This document shows positions 43,776 through 51,597 of a stretch of 64,000 nt of DNA, in pieces. The DNA is from Varibaculum massiliense. Its GTDB lineage: Bacteria > Actinomycetota > Actinomycetes > Actinomycetales > Actinomycetaceae. The stretch covers positions 248,001-312,000 of the forward strand of contig NZ_FNWI01000004.1 of the NCBI RefSeq assembly GCF_900106855.1, written 5' to 3'. The first letter of the stretch is position 1, and each line of letters opens with the position of its first letter. The position numbers were made by a program, and so were the translations under genes. The notes beneath the pieces were generated by a model. The model worked only from the letters and a program-made list of their open reading frames with translations, searched no databases and was not told the origin of the DNA.

Positions 43776-43863
43776 GCGTTAGCAAGTATCCGAACCCTGC
43801 TATGGAAATCATTATTTAACCCTGAAATACTGTATGTAGTTGAAAATATAGGAACGAACCCTC
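43776..43863 (+). repeat. phage intergenic repeat, copy A
   Basis: Begins GCGTTAGCAAGTATCCGAAC and continues with CCTGCTATGGAAA, ATACTGTA, GAAAATATA and GAACCCTC, all matched in copy B (44770-44862). It ends in the left arm of a terminator-like hairpin. Its first 15 bases are the reverse complement, with one change, of the chromosomal repeat motif GATACTCGCTAACGC. Confidence 0.7.
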
Positions 43864-43893
43864 CGGCAAACAGTTATCACTGCCCGGAGGGTT
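43857..43893 (+). terminator. terminator-like hairpin downstream of repeat A
   Basis: Ten-base arms AACCCTCCGG (43857-43866) and CCGGAGGGTT (43884-43893), followed by TCGTCTTATT. A plausible terminator of the early operon. Confidence 0.75.
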
Positions 43894-44037
43894 TCGTCTT
43901 ATTAGGGAAAAGACCGGGGCTGCAAGGAGTTGCATTCAGGACATATTCACTGGGACTTAAGTGGTAACCTAACCGAGGGGTGCCAGGAGACATCCTGCCG
44001 CGCGGCACATGCTGCCCAACACGACAGGAGTTTTGTT

Positions 44038-44499
44038 TTGCTTGTAAAAACTGCCGTTTCTTTTATCCTTGCTAATTCTCTAACTTTCGTAGGAGCTGGA
44101 GCTATAAACGTTTCCGATAAAAACGCGGAACTGAGCCCTAGCACCCGCACTGCCACAGTAAACACTCTTTTCCTCGAACGTGACGACGAGATTTTATTGT
44201 ATGTCGATCCTTTGACTGGTGCCTATCTTGGTGAATCTTTAGAAACGAAAGTAGAGACTAGAGTGGCCCCTATCATCGCTTGGATCGGGGCAATAGCTGT
44301 ACGCCTTAGCGCGCATGCGATTAGACAGATGGCTGCTAGAGGAATATCTCAGGCTCTAGTAAAACAGGCCATAGCCCAAGGCGCTAGATCACATGCTAAT
44401 AAAGGAGCATGGAAATACGTCATGGGCAAGGGGAAAAATAGAATCACAGTTATCGTAAGCAAAAGAACAGGCAAGGTTATTACCGTCACCAAAGGGTAG
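44038..44499 (+). CDS. secreted DUF4258 (BECR-fold) toxin-like protein
   Basis: A 153-residue protein starting at TTG 44038, with ACAGGAG seven bases upstream. The N-terminus 'LLVKTAVSFILANSLTFVGA' is a signal-peptide-like basic-hydrophobic segment. The C-terminal 65 residues match the DUF4258/BECR RNase pattern: 'LSAHAIRQMAARGISQALVK' then 'WKYVMGKGKNRITVIVSKRT' and 'GKVITVTKG'. The H/R pair (H-A-I-R) and the final TGKVITV are the family landmarks seen in toxin and polymorphic-toxin domains. A DUF2283 protein, the usual partner, follows 21 bases later. An exported RNase carried by a prophage is unusual. Its surface or inter-bacterial role is inference. Confidence 0.65.
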   Translation: MLVKTAVSFILANSLTFVGAGAINVSDKNAELSPSTRTATVNTLFLERDDEILLYVDPLTGAYLGESLETKVETRVAPIIAWIGAIAVRLSAHAIRQMAARGISQALVKQAIAQGARSHANKGAWKYVMGKGKNRITVIVSKRTGKVITVTKG

Positions 44500-44520
44500 C
44501 TATAGCAGTAGGAGGCACTT

Positions 44521-44754
44521 GTGAAAATCACTTATGATCCTGAGGTGGATGCAGCATACCTGTACCTCAAAGATTCGATTGAAGCTGGTGAGGTAATGAA
44601 AACCGAGTGCTGCTATCCACAAGGATTAGAGTCTACTGTCGCAATCAATGCAGATTTCAATGCCAAGGGTACGCTTTTAGGACTTGAAATATTAGGAGCA
44701 TCCGAGTGCCTACCAGAGGCTGTTTTAGCTGAGGCGCATCGCCTTGATCAGTGA
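44521..44754 (+). CDS. DUF2283 protein, probable antitoxin/immunity partner
   Basis: A 77-residue protein with the DUF2283 signature 'ITYDPEVDAAYLYL' at the start and 'GLEILGASE' near residue 53. GTG start with a strong AGGAGG ribosome site. DUF2283 proteins are commonly encoded next to DUF4258 proteins as toxin-antitoxin-like pairs; here the order is toxin first. It has no signal peptide, so it would act in the cytoplasm to protect the producer. Confidence 0.8.
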   Translation: MKITYDPEVDAAYLYLKDSIEAGEVMKTECCYPQGLESTVAINADFNAKGTLLGLEILGASECLPEAVLAEAHRLDQ

Positions 44755-44769
44755 TAACGCCGTTAGGTT

Positions 44770-44862
44770 CATTAGCGAGTATCCGAACCCTGCGATGGAA
44801 AACCAGGTTCAGGCCTGAGATACTGTAAATGGATAGAAATATAAAAACCATGGGGAACCCTC
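44770..44862 (+). repeat. phage intergenic repeat, copy B
   Basis: Diverged copy of 43776-43863: CATTAGCGAGTATCCGAACC, CTGCGATGGAAAA, GATACTGTAAATGG, AGAAATATA and GGAACCCTC are conserved. About three quarters of positions match. Together with copy A it brackets the DUF4258-DUF2283 gene pair. Confidence 0.7.
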
Positions 44863-44886
44863 AAAGCCGCTTAGGCCGCGAGGGTT
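44856..44886 (+). terminator. terminator-like hairpin downstream of repeat B
   Basis: Seven-base arms AACCCTC (44856-44862) and GAGGGTT (44880-44886). Weaker than the copy A hairpin and lacking a long T run. Confidence 0.45.
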
Positions 44887-44911
44887 TCACTATGTTCAGG
44901 CAGAAGGTGCG

Positions 44912-45298
44912 GTGGAGGGTATGCCTAACAAACCAAAACGTCCCTGCTCGGCGCCTGGCTGTCCCGAACTAACCCGCGAAAGGTTCTGCCCGCTCCACGC
45001 CAAGGAAACGGACAAGAACTACCGTAGGTTTCAACGTGACCCGAGAATCAACAAGCGTTATGGTGCGCGCTGGCGCCGGATTCGTGCCGCATACATCGCG
45101 CAGCATCCTTTGTGCGAAGACTGCCTGGACAAAGGAATGACCACCCCAGTGGCCGAAGTCCACCACGTCCTACCCTTAGACCATGGCGGCAGCCACGACT
45201 TTTCTAACCTGCGTAGCCTGTGCAAACCCTGCCACTCCAGGCAGAGCGCGTTAGACGGTGACAGATGGAGGCAAGCCCTTCAGGTCTACACCTACTAG
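44912..45298 (+). CDS. HNH endonuclease (terminase-associated type)
   Basis: A 128-residue phage HNH nuclease. N-terminal zinc-type cysteines occur in 'CSAPGCPELTRERFCPLHA' (about 12-30). The HNH core 'EVHHVLPLDHGGSHDFSNLR' (about 88-107) and 'LCKPCHSRQ' follow. GTG 44912 is used, with ATG 44921 as alternative. HNH genes of this type sit next to terminase genes in HK97-like phages and assist DNA packaging cuts. Here a PLD-like gene separates it from the terminase. Confidence 0.9.
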   Translation: MEGMPNKPKRPCSAPGCPELTRERFCPLHAKETDKNYRRFQRDPRINKRYGARWRRIRAAYIAQHPLCEDCLDKGMTTPVAEVHHVLPLDHGGSHDFSNLRSLCKPCHSRQSALDGDRWRQALQVYTY

Positions 45299-45552
45299 AT
45301 TTTTTGAAAAACGCGAAATAACCACTGGTACTTCCCCACCCTAAAAATATTGACCTTGTTCCCACGCCAAGTTACGGAACCATTCGAGGATTCGGTTAGG
45401 GGTTGGGGCCCTCGAATCTCTACAGCTTCGGGGAAGGTCAGCGGGCGGGGCCAACCGTACGCAAAAAGACCGAATCAAACAGGGTATTAACCTAGCTCCG
45501 GGCCTCGGCGAGTCCATCTCGAGTTCATATTGGGTTTTTATAGGATACAGAT

Positions 45553-46530
45553 ATGACTTCGGGCGGACAGATCATACCTAGCGCACACCAGTGGCTGAGC
45601 AAAGCATTAGAAACAATCGACGGAGACGTGCTTTTGACTAGCCCTTATCTGACTACAGGGGTGTGTCGTCTAATCGCGGATTCGCTCGCAAAGTCCCGAT
45701 TCCATGGTGTCGTTATCACGACACTTGATCCGAGCGCGGTGGCTGGCGGTTATCTAATGATTCAAGGCCTTCGCGATCTCCTCGAAGCCGGTATTGAGGT
45801 ACGAGAGGTAGACCGCCTACACGCTAAATGTTTCATCGTCGGATCTCAAGCCATGCTCGGCTCCGCGAATCTAACAAGACCAGGACTAGGACTGGCCGAT
45901 AAAAGCAACCGTGAGCTAGGAGTAACTCTCGACGCTTCCGGCAGAGAAAAAGCCCATCAGGAGATTGTAAGTTGGCCCGCTAGAACTATCACTACTCACG
46001 ACCTCGACGAACTGTTAGCAAAAGCCAAATCACTCTCGCGCCCCTCTAAGCCCGCAGACTCTGATTTAACACCTGAGCTTGCATCGCAACAAGCAGAACA
46101 GTTACTTATCGATGCGCGCGATCCTGACCGCAAGCTATGGCTGAAATTGGAATATGGAAAACCTGCTTTAGAGGGCTGGCGTAAACCGTCGTATTTCGCT
46201 AGCCCAAAGAAAGGCAAACCCAGCTTCAAACCCGGAGACCTGGTATTCATCTGCGCTAAAGATACTCAAGAGTGCTACGCGGTTGTTGAAGTCACCAGCG
46301 AACCAGAAGAGAAACCGGCAGACTACATCGCTGCCGTAGATCAAAGTAATCTCGAACGGTGGCCTTGGATTAATCGAACAAAGCCGCGCCTTGTTCCTGA
46401 TCATCTAGTCAAACTCACCCGTGAGGAACTAGGTGTAAAAGGCGGAGGCCTTCAAAACGGTCATGTCAGCCTAAAGTTTGACCAATTCACCGCAGGAGTG
46501 CGCGCCCTCGCCAGACTAACCACAAAGTAG
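45553..46530 (+). CDS. PLD-like nuclease with C-terminal EVE/PUA-like domain
   Basis: A 325-residue two-domain protein. The N-terminal phospholipase-D-type nuclease has 'HAKCFIVGSQAMLGSANLTR' (HxK...GSAN, about 96-115) and 'NRELGV', i.e. a single HKD half-site, as in PLD nucleases that act as dimers. The C-terminal half resembles an EVE domain: 'YFASPKKGKPSFKPGDLVFI' and 'CYAVVEVTSEPEEKP', typical of readers of modified bases. EVE-nuclease fusions are proposed modification-dependent restriction factors. In the prophage it stands between HNH and terminase genes as an apparent cargo gene. The EVE assignment is by eye and only moderately sure. Confidence 0.7.
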   Translation: MTSGGQIIPSAHQWLSKALETIDGDVLLTSPYLTTGVCRLIADSLAKSRFHGVVITTLDPSAVAGGYLMIQGLRDLLEAGIEVREVDRLHAKCFIVGSQAMLGSANLTRPGLGLADKSNRELGVTLDASGREKAHQEIVSWPARTITTHDLDELLAKAKSLSRPSKPADSDLTPELASQQAEQLLIDARDPDRKLWLKLEYGKPALEGWRKPSYFASPKKGKPSFKPGDLVFICAKDTQECYAVVEVTSEPEEKPADYIAAVDQSNLERWPWINRTKPRLVPDHLVKLTREELGVKGGGLQNGHVSLKFDQFTAGVRALARLTTK

Positions 46531-46559
46531 CACGACCCACGCCTACTAAGGAGGTTCCA

Positions 46560-47132
46560 GTGGCGAAAGACGGAACCAATCGCGGTGGGCGCCGCGTGAG
46601 GGCTGGCGCGAAACCTGACCCGCTCAACGAAAAACTCACTAAAGGTCTGCCCGCTACTCGCCTGGAAGATCCGCTAGCGACCCCTTTCGATTTCGAGGGC
46701 GCAGATGTTGGCGCGGGCGCGGTACTTGCTGGTGAGGTGATGCCCGAGCCTTCCGAGTATCTGTCAGAGGTTCAGCGCGATGGCAAACCCTTGGGTGCTG
46801 ATTTGGTGTATCGGGAGACGTGGCGCTGGCTTGATGAACGTGGCTGCACCAGGTTTGTTTCTAAGCGTCTGATTGAGGCCTACGCCCAGGCTTTCGCCCG
46901 GTATGTGCAGTGTGAGCAAGCGATCTCCAAGTTCGGTTTGCTCGGCAAGCACCCAACCACGGGGGCTGCTATCGCTTCCCCGTTCGTTGCGATGAGCCAG
47001 TCTTTTGGTAAGCAAGCGAATGTGTATTGGTATGAGATTTTTGAGATTGTGCGGGCTAACTGCACTAGTGACTATTCGGGGCCGGCCCCGGGTGATGAGG
47101 TTATGGAGCAGTTGTTGAAAGCACGCTCGTAG
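46560..47132 (+). CDS. phage terminase small subunit (P27 family)
   Basis: A 190-residue protein with a basic N-terminus ('NRGGRRVRAGAKPDPLNEKL') and helical middle ('RFVSKRLIEAYAQAFARYVQ', 'EQAISKFGLLGKHPTTGA'), the P27-type small terminase layout. GTG 46560 has AAGGAGG upstream. TerL is 10 kb downstream, unusually far because modification genes, small proteins and a foreign block intervene. Confidence 0.82.
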   Translation: MAKDGTNRGGRRVRAGAKPDPLNEKLTKGLPATRLEDPLATPFDFEGADVGAGAVLAGEVMPEPSEYLSEVQRDGKPLGADLVYRETWRWLDERGCTRFVSKRLIEAYAQAFARYVQCEQAISKFGLLGKHPTTGAAIASPFVAMSQSFGKQANVYWYEIFEIVRANCTSDYSGPAPGDEVMEQLLKARS

Positions 47133-47156
47133 ATGCGTCCTACTTGTTTCCCGGGG

Positions 47157-47360
47157 CTATTTGGAGCCTTTTGTTTCGCTAAAGCCTGCCCCTAGCGCGA
47201 TTCCAACTCCGGTGCCAATACCTACCCCTAAGGCAATATTATTCATAATGAACCCAAAGATAATGCCGGCCATCATCCCAGCAATCATCCCGTAAACCAC
47301 GGCCCTACCATCGCCGCCGGAAGGCTCTGGCGGATTAGGTTTACTCGTTTCGTCTTGCAC
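47157..47360 (-). CDS. small glycine-zipper membrane protein, antisense in late region
   Basis: A 67-residue protein with a polar Pro/Gly N-terminus ('KPNPPEPSGGDG') and one or two Gly-rich hydrophobic helices ('MIAGMMAGIIFGFIMNNIAL', 'GVGIGTGVGIALGAG'), a glycine-zipper pattern. GTG start at 47360 without a clear ribosome site. Opposite to the flanking phage genes, so probably an independently expressed cargo gene. Function unknown. Confidence 0.55.
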   Translation of the reverse strand: MQDETSKPNPPEPSGGDGRAVVYGMIAGMMAGIIFGFIMNNIALGVGIGTGVGIALGAGFSETKGSK

Positions 47361-47475
47361 GTATTCCAGTGTAACACCTGACTCGGGTTCGCCTCTTTAT
47401 CTTCGCTCCCCACTCCTGGCTGACATGGTGGGGAGTTTTTATTTCTTTTGATTTTTCTACTGAAAGGGCATTCCT

Positions 47476-48666
47476 ATGACTATGGTTCGCAGCGCTGAAG
47501 CAGTGTGTATCGGTCACCCCGATAAACTGTGCGATTTAATTGCTGATCAGATTCTCGACGAAATTCTCTACGCCGATCCCAACGCCCGCGTCGCGGTAGA
47601 GGTCATGGCTACTGGGCGACGGATTATTGTCACTGGTGAAATCAGCACTAATGCTCGTGTGGACTTGCGTGATTGCGTACGCACAGCACTTACTGCAGCT
47701 GGCTATAAGCCGTGGAGATTTTTGGTGTACGTGTGGGTGCGGCGTCAATCTAGCGATATTAACGACGGGGTGACCACATCTTTAGAGGCTCGCCATGGCG
47801 ATGAGTCCGCTTATTGTCTTCAGGGGGCTGGTGATCAAGGCACGGTCTACGGTTATGCCTGCACTGATACTCCTGAGCGTTTACCGTTGCCTCTTGTTTT
47901 AGCCCACGAGATTTGTAAGCGGCTAGATGATGCGCGCAAGCAAGGAACCATTACTGGGATCTTTTCGGATGGTAAAGCACAAGTTTCGGTGCGCTACGAC
48001 GAGGTAGGCAAACCGCAAGCCGTAGAGACGGTGGTGGTTTCCGTCCAGCACGATAAATTCAAGGATTTCGAGGTGTTGCGCCGTGAAATAACTTCGCTGA
48101 TTGTTGGCCCAGCATGCCAGCGGTATCTACCGGTAAGCCCGAACACGGTTGTGTTGATCAACCCGTCCGGGCGGTTCGTGGAAGGCGGCCCTAAAGCTGA
48201 CACCGGCCTCACTGGTCGAAAACTTATGGTTGATACCTATGGCGGTTTTGCTGGGCATGGTGGTGGAGCGTTTTCCGGTAAGGATCCGTCGAAGGTTGAC
48301 CGGTCGGGTGCTTATATGGCGCGGCTGATCGCGAAAACCGTGGTGGATGCGGATCTTGCATCCCGGTGCCAGGTGGCGATTAGTTACGCGATTGGCAAAG
48401 CCGACCCGGTTGCTTTCAGTGTGGACACGCTCGGCACCGGCCAATACACCGACCAGATCCTCACGGCTGCAGCTCAAGATGTGTTCAATCTTCGGCCAGC
48501 AGCAATCATCGACCAGTTTGGGCTGCGAGCACCCGGCTATGTGCGCTATTCGACGTATGGGCATTTCGGGGATTACACACGCAAGTGGGAAGACACCTGG
48601 ACTACTAGCCGTGAGCTTGTTAAGGCGGTGAAAAATCATGCGCATCAAGCAAATAGCGCTAACTGA
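47476..48666 (+). CDS. metK: phage-borne S-adenosylmethionine synthetase
   Basis: A 396-residue methionine adenosyltransferase, close to full bacterial length. Signatures are 'GHPDKLCD' at about 13-20, 'GAGDQGTVYGYA' (about 116-127), and 'TGLTGRKLMVDTYGG' with 'HGGGAFSGKDPSKVDRSGAY' (the P-loop-like phosphate-binding block, about 261-280). All catalytic blocks are present. It overlaps the ParB-methyltransferase gene by 29 bases and precedes a C5 methyltransferase, so it likely supplies SAM for phage DNA methylation. It is not the expected single chromosomal copy by context, as it lies inside the prophage late region. Confidence 0.93.
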   Translation: MTMVRSAEAVCIGHPDKLCDLIADQILDEILYADPNARVAVEVMATGRRIIVTGEISTNARVDLRDCVRTALTAAGYKPWRFLVYVWVRRQSSDINDGVTTSLEARHGDESAYCLQGAGDQGTVYGYACTDTPERLPLPLVLAHEICKRLDDARKQGTITGIFSDGKAQVSVRYDEVGKPQAVETVVVSVQHDKFKDFEVLRREITSLIVGPACQRYLPVSPNTVVLINPSGRFVEGGPKADTGLTGRKLMVDTYGGFAGHGGGAFSGKDPSKVDRSGAYMARLIAKTVVDADLASRCQVAISYAIGKADPVAFSVDTLGTGQYTDQILTAAAQDVFNLRPAAIIDQFGLRAPGYVRYSTYGHFGDYTRKWEDTWTTSRELVKAVKNHAHQANSAN

Positions 48667-49894
48667 TCTCACCCCAGCTGACTACAACCCCCGCAAAGAC
48701 CTACAACCCGGGGACGCGGACTACGACAAACTCAAACGCTCGCTAAGTGAGTTTGGGTATGTGGAGCCAGTCATCTGGAACAAAACAACCGGAAATATTG
48801 TGGGTGGGCATCAGCGTCTGAAAGTACTCGCCGATCTGGGATACGAAACGGTGGACTGCGTGGTCGTCGAACTCGACGAAACCCGCGAAAAAGCCTTAAA
48901 TGTTGCTCTAAACAAGATCAGTGGCGATTGGGATAATTCCAAACTCGCCCTACTCATAGCCGACCTGGATGCTTCCGATTTCGACGTTGAACTCACCGGT
49001 TTCGACGAATCCGAAATACAACAGTTAATAGGTTCTCTTGATAGCGACAGTATCGAAGACGATAACTTCGACCTGAACGCCGCCCTTGAAGCAGCAGCTT
49101 TCGTCGAAAAAGGCGATATCTGGAGGATTGGTAGGCATCGCCTGATGTGCGCGGACGCCACGAACCCGGCCGATGTCGAAACCTTGATGGATGGCAAACA
49201 GGCTAATCTGGTGGTCACAGACCCGCCTTACAACGTGGACTTCAAATCGAACAGCGGCCTGAAAATCGCAGGCGACAAACAAGACACAGACACCTTCTAC
49301 CAGTTCCTACTAGCTGCATTCACCAACATGGCGGCATCCCTAGATAAGGGAGGGTCAGCCTATGTCTTCCACGCCGACACCGAAGGATTGAACTTCCGTC
49401 GCGCTTTTCAAGACGCTGGCTTCTACCTGTCGGGCTGTTGTATTTGGGTCAAAGACTCCCTCGTACTTGGCCGTTCCCCATACCAGTGGCAGCACGAACC
49501 AGTGCTGTATGGGTGGAAGAAAGACGGCTCTCACGCTTGGTATGCGAATCGCAAACAAACCACGGTGTGGAATTTCGCCAAGCCGAGGAAGAATTCCGAT
49601 CACCCCACTTCCAAGCCACTAGACCTGTTGGCTTATCCGATTCGTAACTCCACCCAAACCAACGCAATCATCCTCGATACCTTTGCTGGGTCTGGTTCCA
49701 CACTCATGGCTGCAGAAGCCACAGACCGCACTTGCTATTGCATGGAGCTGGATGAGAAATACGCTTCCGTGATTGTGCGCCGCTATGCCGAAGCAACCGG
49801 AGACGCAGCTGGGATCACCTGTACCCGTGGCGGCAAAGAATACGCCTACCTCGATTTGGTCAAAGAAGTCGAGCGCCCCAAGCAGAAAGGCTAA
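48638..49894 (+). CDS. ParB-domain/N6-adenine DNA methyltransferase fusion
   Basis: A 418-residue protein. The N-terminal ParB/Srx-type domain ('LTDLTPADYNPRKDL', 'GGHQRLKVLADLGYETVDCV', about 9-75) is fused to a beta-class methyltransferase: catalytic DPPY at 195-198 and, after it, the SAM motif 'DTFAGSGST' near 347-355. Phage enzymes like this methylate adenine in specific sites, protecting phage DNA from restriction. The host type I RM at 21-31 kb shows one such threat. Followed after three bases by the C5 methyltransferase gene. Confidence 0.93.
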   Translation: MRIKQIALTDLTPADYNPRKDLQPGDADYDKLKRSLSEFGYVEPVIWNKTTGNIVGGHQRLKVLADLGYETVDCVVVELDETREKALNVALNKISGDWDNSKLALLIADLDASDFDVELTGFDESEIQQLIGSLDSDSIEDDNFDLNAALEAAAFVEKGDIWRIGRHRLMCADATNPADVETLMDGKQANLVVTDPPYNVDFKSNSGLKIAGDKQDTDTFYQFLLAAFTNMAASLDKGGSAYVFHADTEGLNFRRAFQDAGFYLSGCCIWVKDSLVLGRSPYQWQHEPVLYGWKKDGSHAWYANRKQTTVWNFAKPRKNSDHPTSKPLDLLAYPIRNSTQTNAIILDTFAGSGSTLMAAEATDRTCYCMELDEKYASVIVRRYAEATGDAAGITCTRGGKEYAYLDLVKEVERPKQKG

Positions 49895-49897
49895 CCC

Positions 49898-50944
49898 TTG
49901 ACAAAAACTTTAAGGCTTGGCTCGCTTTTTGATGGCTCAGGTGGCTTCCCACTAGCGGCAACAAAGGTTGGTATCGAACCTGTGTGGGCAAGTGAGATTG
50001 AGCCCTTCCCGATCCTGGTCACCACCACGCGCCTTCCGCAAATGCAACACCTAGGCGACATCTGCGACATTGACGGCAGTCAGCTAGAGCCGGTGGATGT
50101 GGTCACGTTTGACTCTCCTTGCCAAGACCTGTCGGTAGCAGGTAAAAGGGCAGGTTTAGCTGGCGAACGCTCGGGTCTATTCCACCAAGCCGTCAGAGTC
50201 ATCAGAGAAATGAGAAAGGCAAGTCATGGTCTATATCCAAGATTCGCTGTTTGGGAAAACGTGCCCGGAGCCTTCTCAAGCAATAAAGGGGCAGACTTCC
50301 ACAGCGTCCTGCAAAACCTCATCTCGGTTGTCGACGAAACGGCAGCGGCTGACCTACCTCGAGTACAAAAGTGGCATAAAGCTGGAGCGATCGTGGCAGA
50401 CCAATGGAGTATTGCGTGGCGAGTATTGGACGCGCAATTTTTCGGAGTACCCCAACGACGCAAAAGAATCTACCTTATCTGCGATTTTGCAAGCGGGCGT
50501 GCCGGACAAATACTCTTTGAGCCCCAACGCGTGTTCCGGGATCTTGCGCCGGGCTGCAGTGAAAGGCAAAACCCTCCCACCAATCCTCGAGCAGGCACTC
50601 ACGAGGCAAGCAAATCTTTAGATGTGTTCGCCTTGCGGATGCGGGCAGGTAAACCAGGCGGCGGTAAAGGCCCGCTCGTGCAAACAAACCTTTCGGGCAC
50701 GCTCGGATGCAGTAACGACCAGAGTATTATTGAGCCGCTACTGTTTGACCATCATCCTCATGATGCCAGGGTGGGCGGACCATGCCAGATAGCACCAACC
50801 GTGACCGCTCGTTACGGCACTGACGGAGGCAATACTCCCATCATCGCTACCGCCTACGGTTTCAATGCGTTGCATGAGGGACGCGGCGCAGCAGTAGGCA
50901 GGTACGGTTATCCCACCGAGGTATCAAAGACGCTCGATACGTCT
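49898..50944 (+). pseudogene. C5-cytosine DNA methyltransferase, 5' portion (gene interrupted)
   Basis: The first 349 codons of a phage Dcm-type enzyme, from TTG 49898. Present are the SAM-binding start 'LGSLFDGSGGFPLAA', catalytic 'DSPCQDLSVAGKRAG' (Cys near residue 75), 'WENVPGAF' and 'QRRKRIYLI'. The target-recognition region reaches 'EVSKTLDTS'. There the frame runs into foreign sequence and stops at 51107-51109 after 55 unrelated codons. Motifs IX and X are found only at 55227-55691. Joining 50944 directly to 55227 restores a 503-residue enzyme with 'LDTSPTCNQGGIAIVEP' across the join, so only the inserted block disrupts the gene. Confidence 0.9.
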
Positions 50945-51588
50945 GGAGCTATTCTCAAATTATTAATACGAAAATCGGTTCCCTGGACACCTCTAAACTT
51001 GGCCCTGCCGCGCAGATGTCGATGCTGGAAGCCGGATTTTTCGCGTCGGCAGATCCGCAGGGCGACGGGCAGATTGATTGGCAGGTCTATGGTTCTGACG
51101 GTGCGATAGTGGGGGAGGGCAAGTGCCCCGCCCTGGCGGTACAAGCCTTGCACACTCAACTGCGCGCCGGACTTCGGCTGGACACTGACAGCGCTATGGC
51201 AGCTCTAAAATCTGGGAAAATCCCTGTCCTCATGCCCAATCGGACGTATTTTTTGGCAGACCGCGGGGAAACCTGTGCGTCCTGGCCCGGCTGCGCTGCC
51301 AAAACTTGGACCACCGGGGACGGCGTTACCCTCAATCTGAAAGCTCCGGGGACTCCGTTGACCTCCGACGCGACAAAAGCCGTGTTTACGGAGGGCAACG
51401 GGGGGCTGCTGAGTTACGGGGTGGTCGACGGGAAATTCCTTTGGGAAGGCGTCGCGCCGCCATTGAAAGGAGCTGCCACCACCGGGGATACGTTTGTCCT
51501 GGGGTCAGGGTTGGGTCAGTTGGCGCAGCTGGGTGACCTCAACAAGGGCAGTGCCAAGGCAGTGTTGCGCTACCTCGGCCTACCCTAG
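50945..51588 (+). pseudogene. 3' fragment of an unidentified gene (truncated at insertion junction)
   Basis: An open frame from the junction to a TAG at 51586-51588, about 213 residues with no proper start; the first internal ATG is at 51010. Gly/Ala-rich, with 'LMPNRTYFLADRGETCASWP' and a repeating 'GLGQLAQLGDLNKGSAK' near the end. It has the look of a surface or secreted protein, but I recognise no family. It is convergent with the metal-permease gene, 9 bases apart. The 5' part of this gene is nowhere in the window. Confidence 0.6.
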
Positions 51589-51597
51589 AGGGCTGCC

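Noticed and set aside
44038-44754. Plain cytoplasmic BrnT-type toxin-antitoxin pair
   Set aside because: The signal-like N-terminus and about 90 residues before the toxin-like domain do not fit a minimal cytoplasmic toxin. Kept as a secreted-type hypothesis.
50945-51109. C-terminal extension of the methyltransferase reading into the inserted block
   Set aside because: The 55 codons are out of frame with the foreign gene fragment and unlike any methyltransferase. They are read-through until a chance stop.
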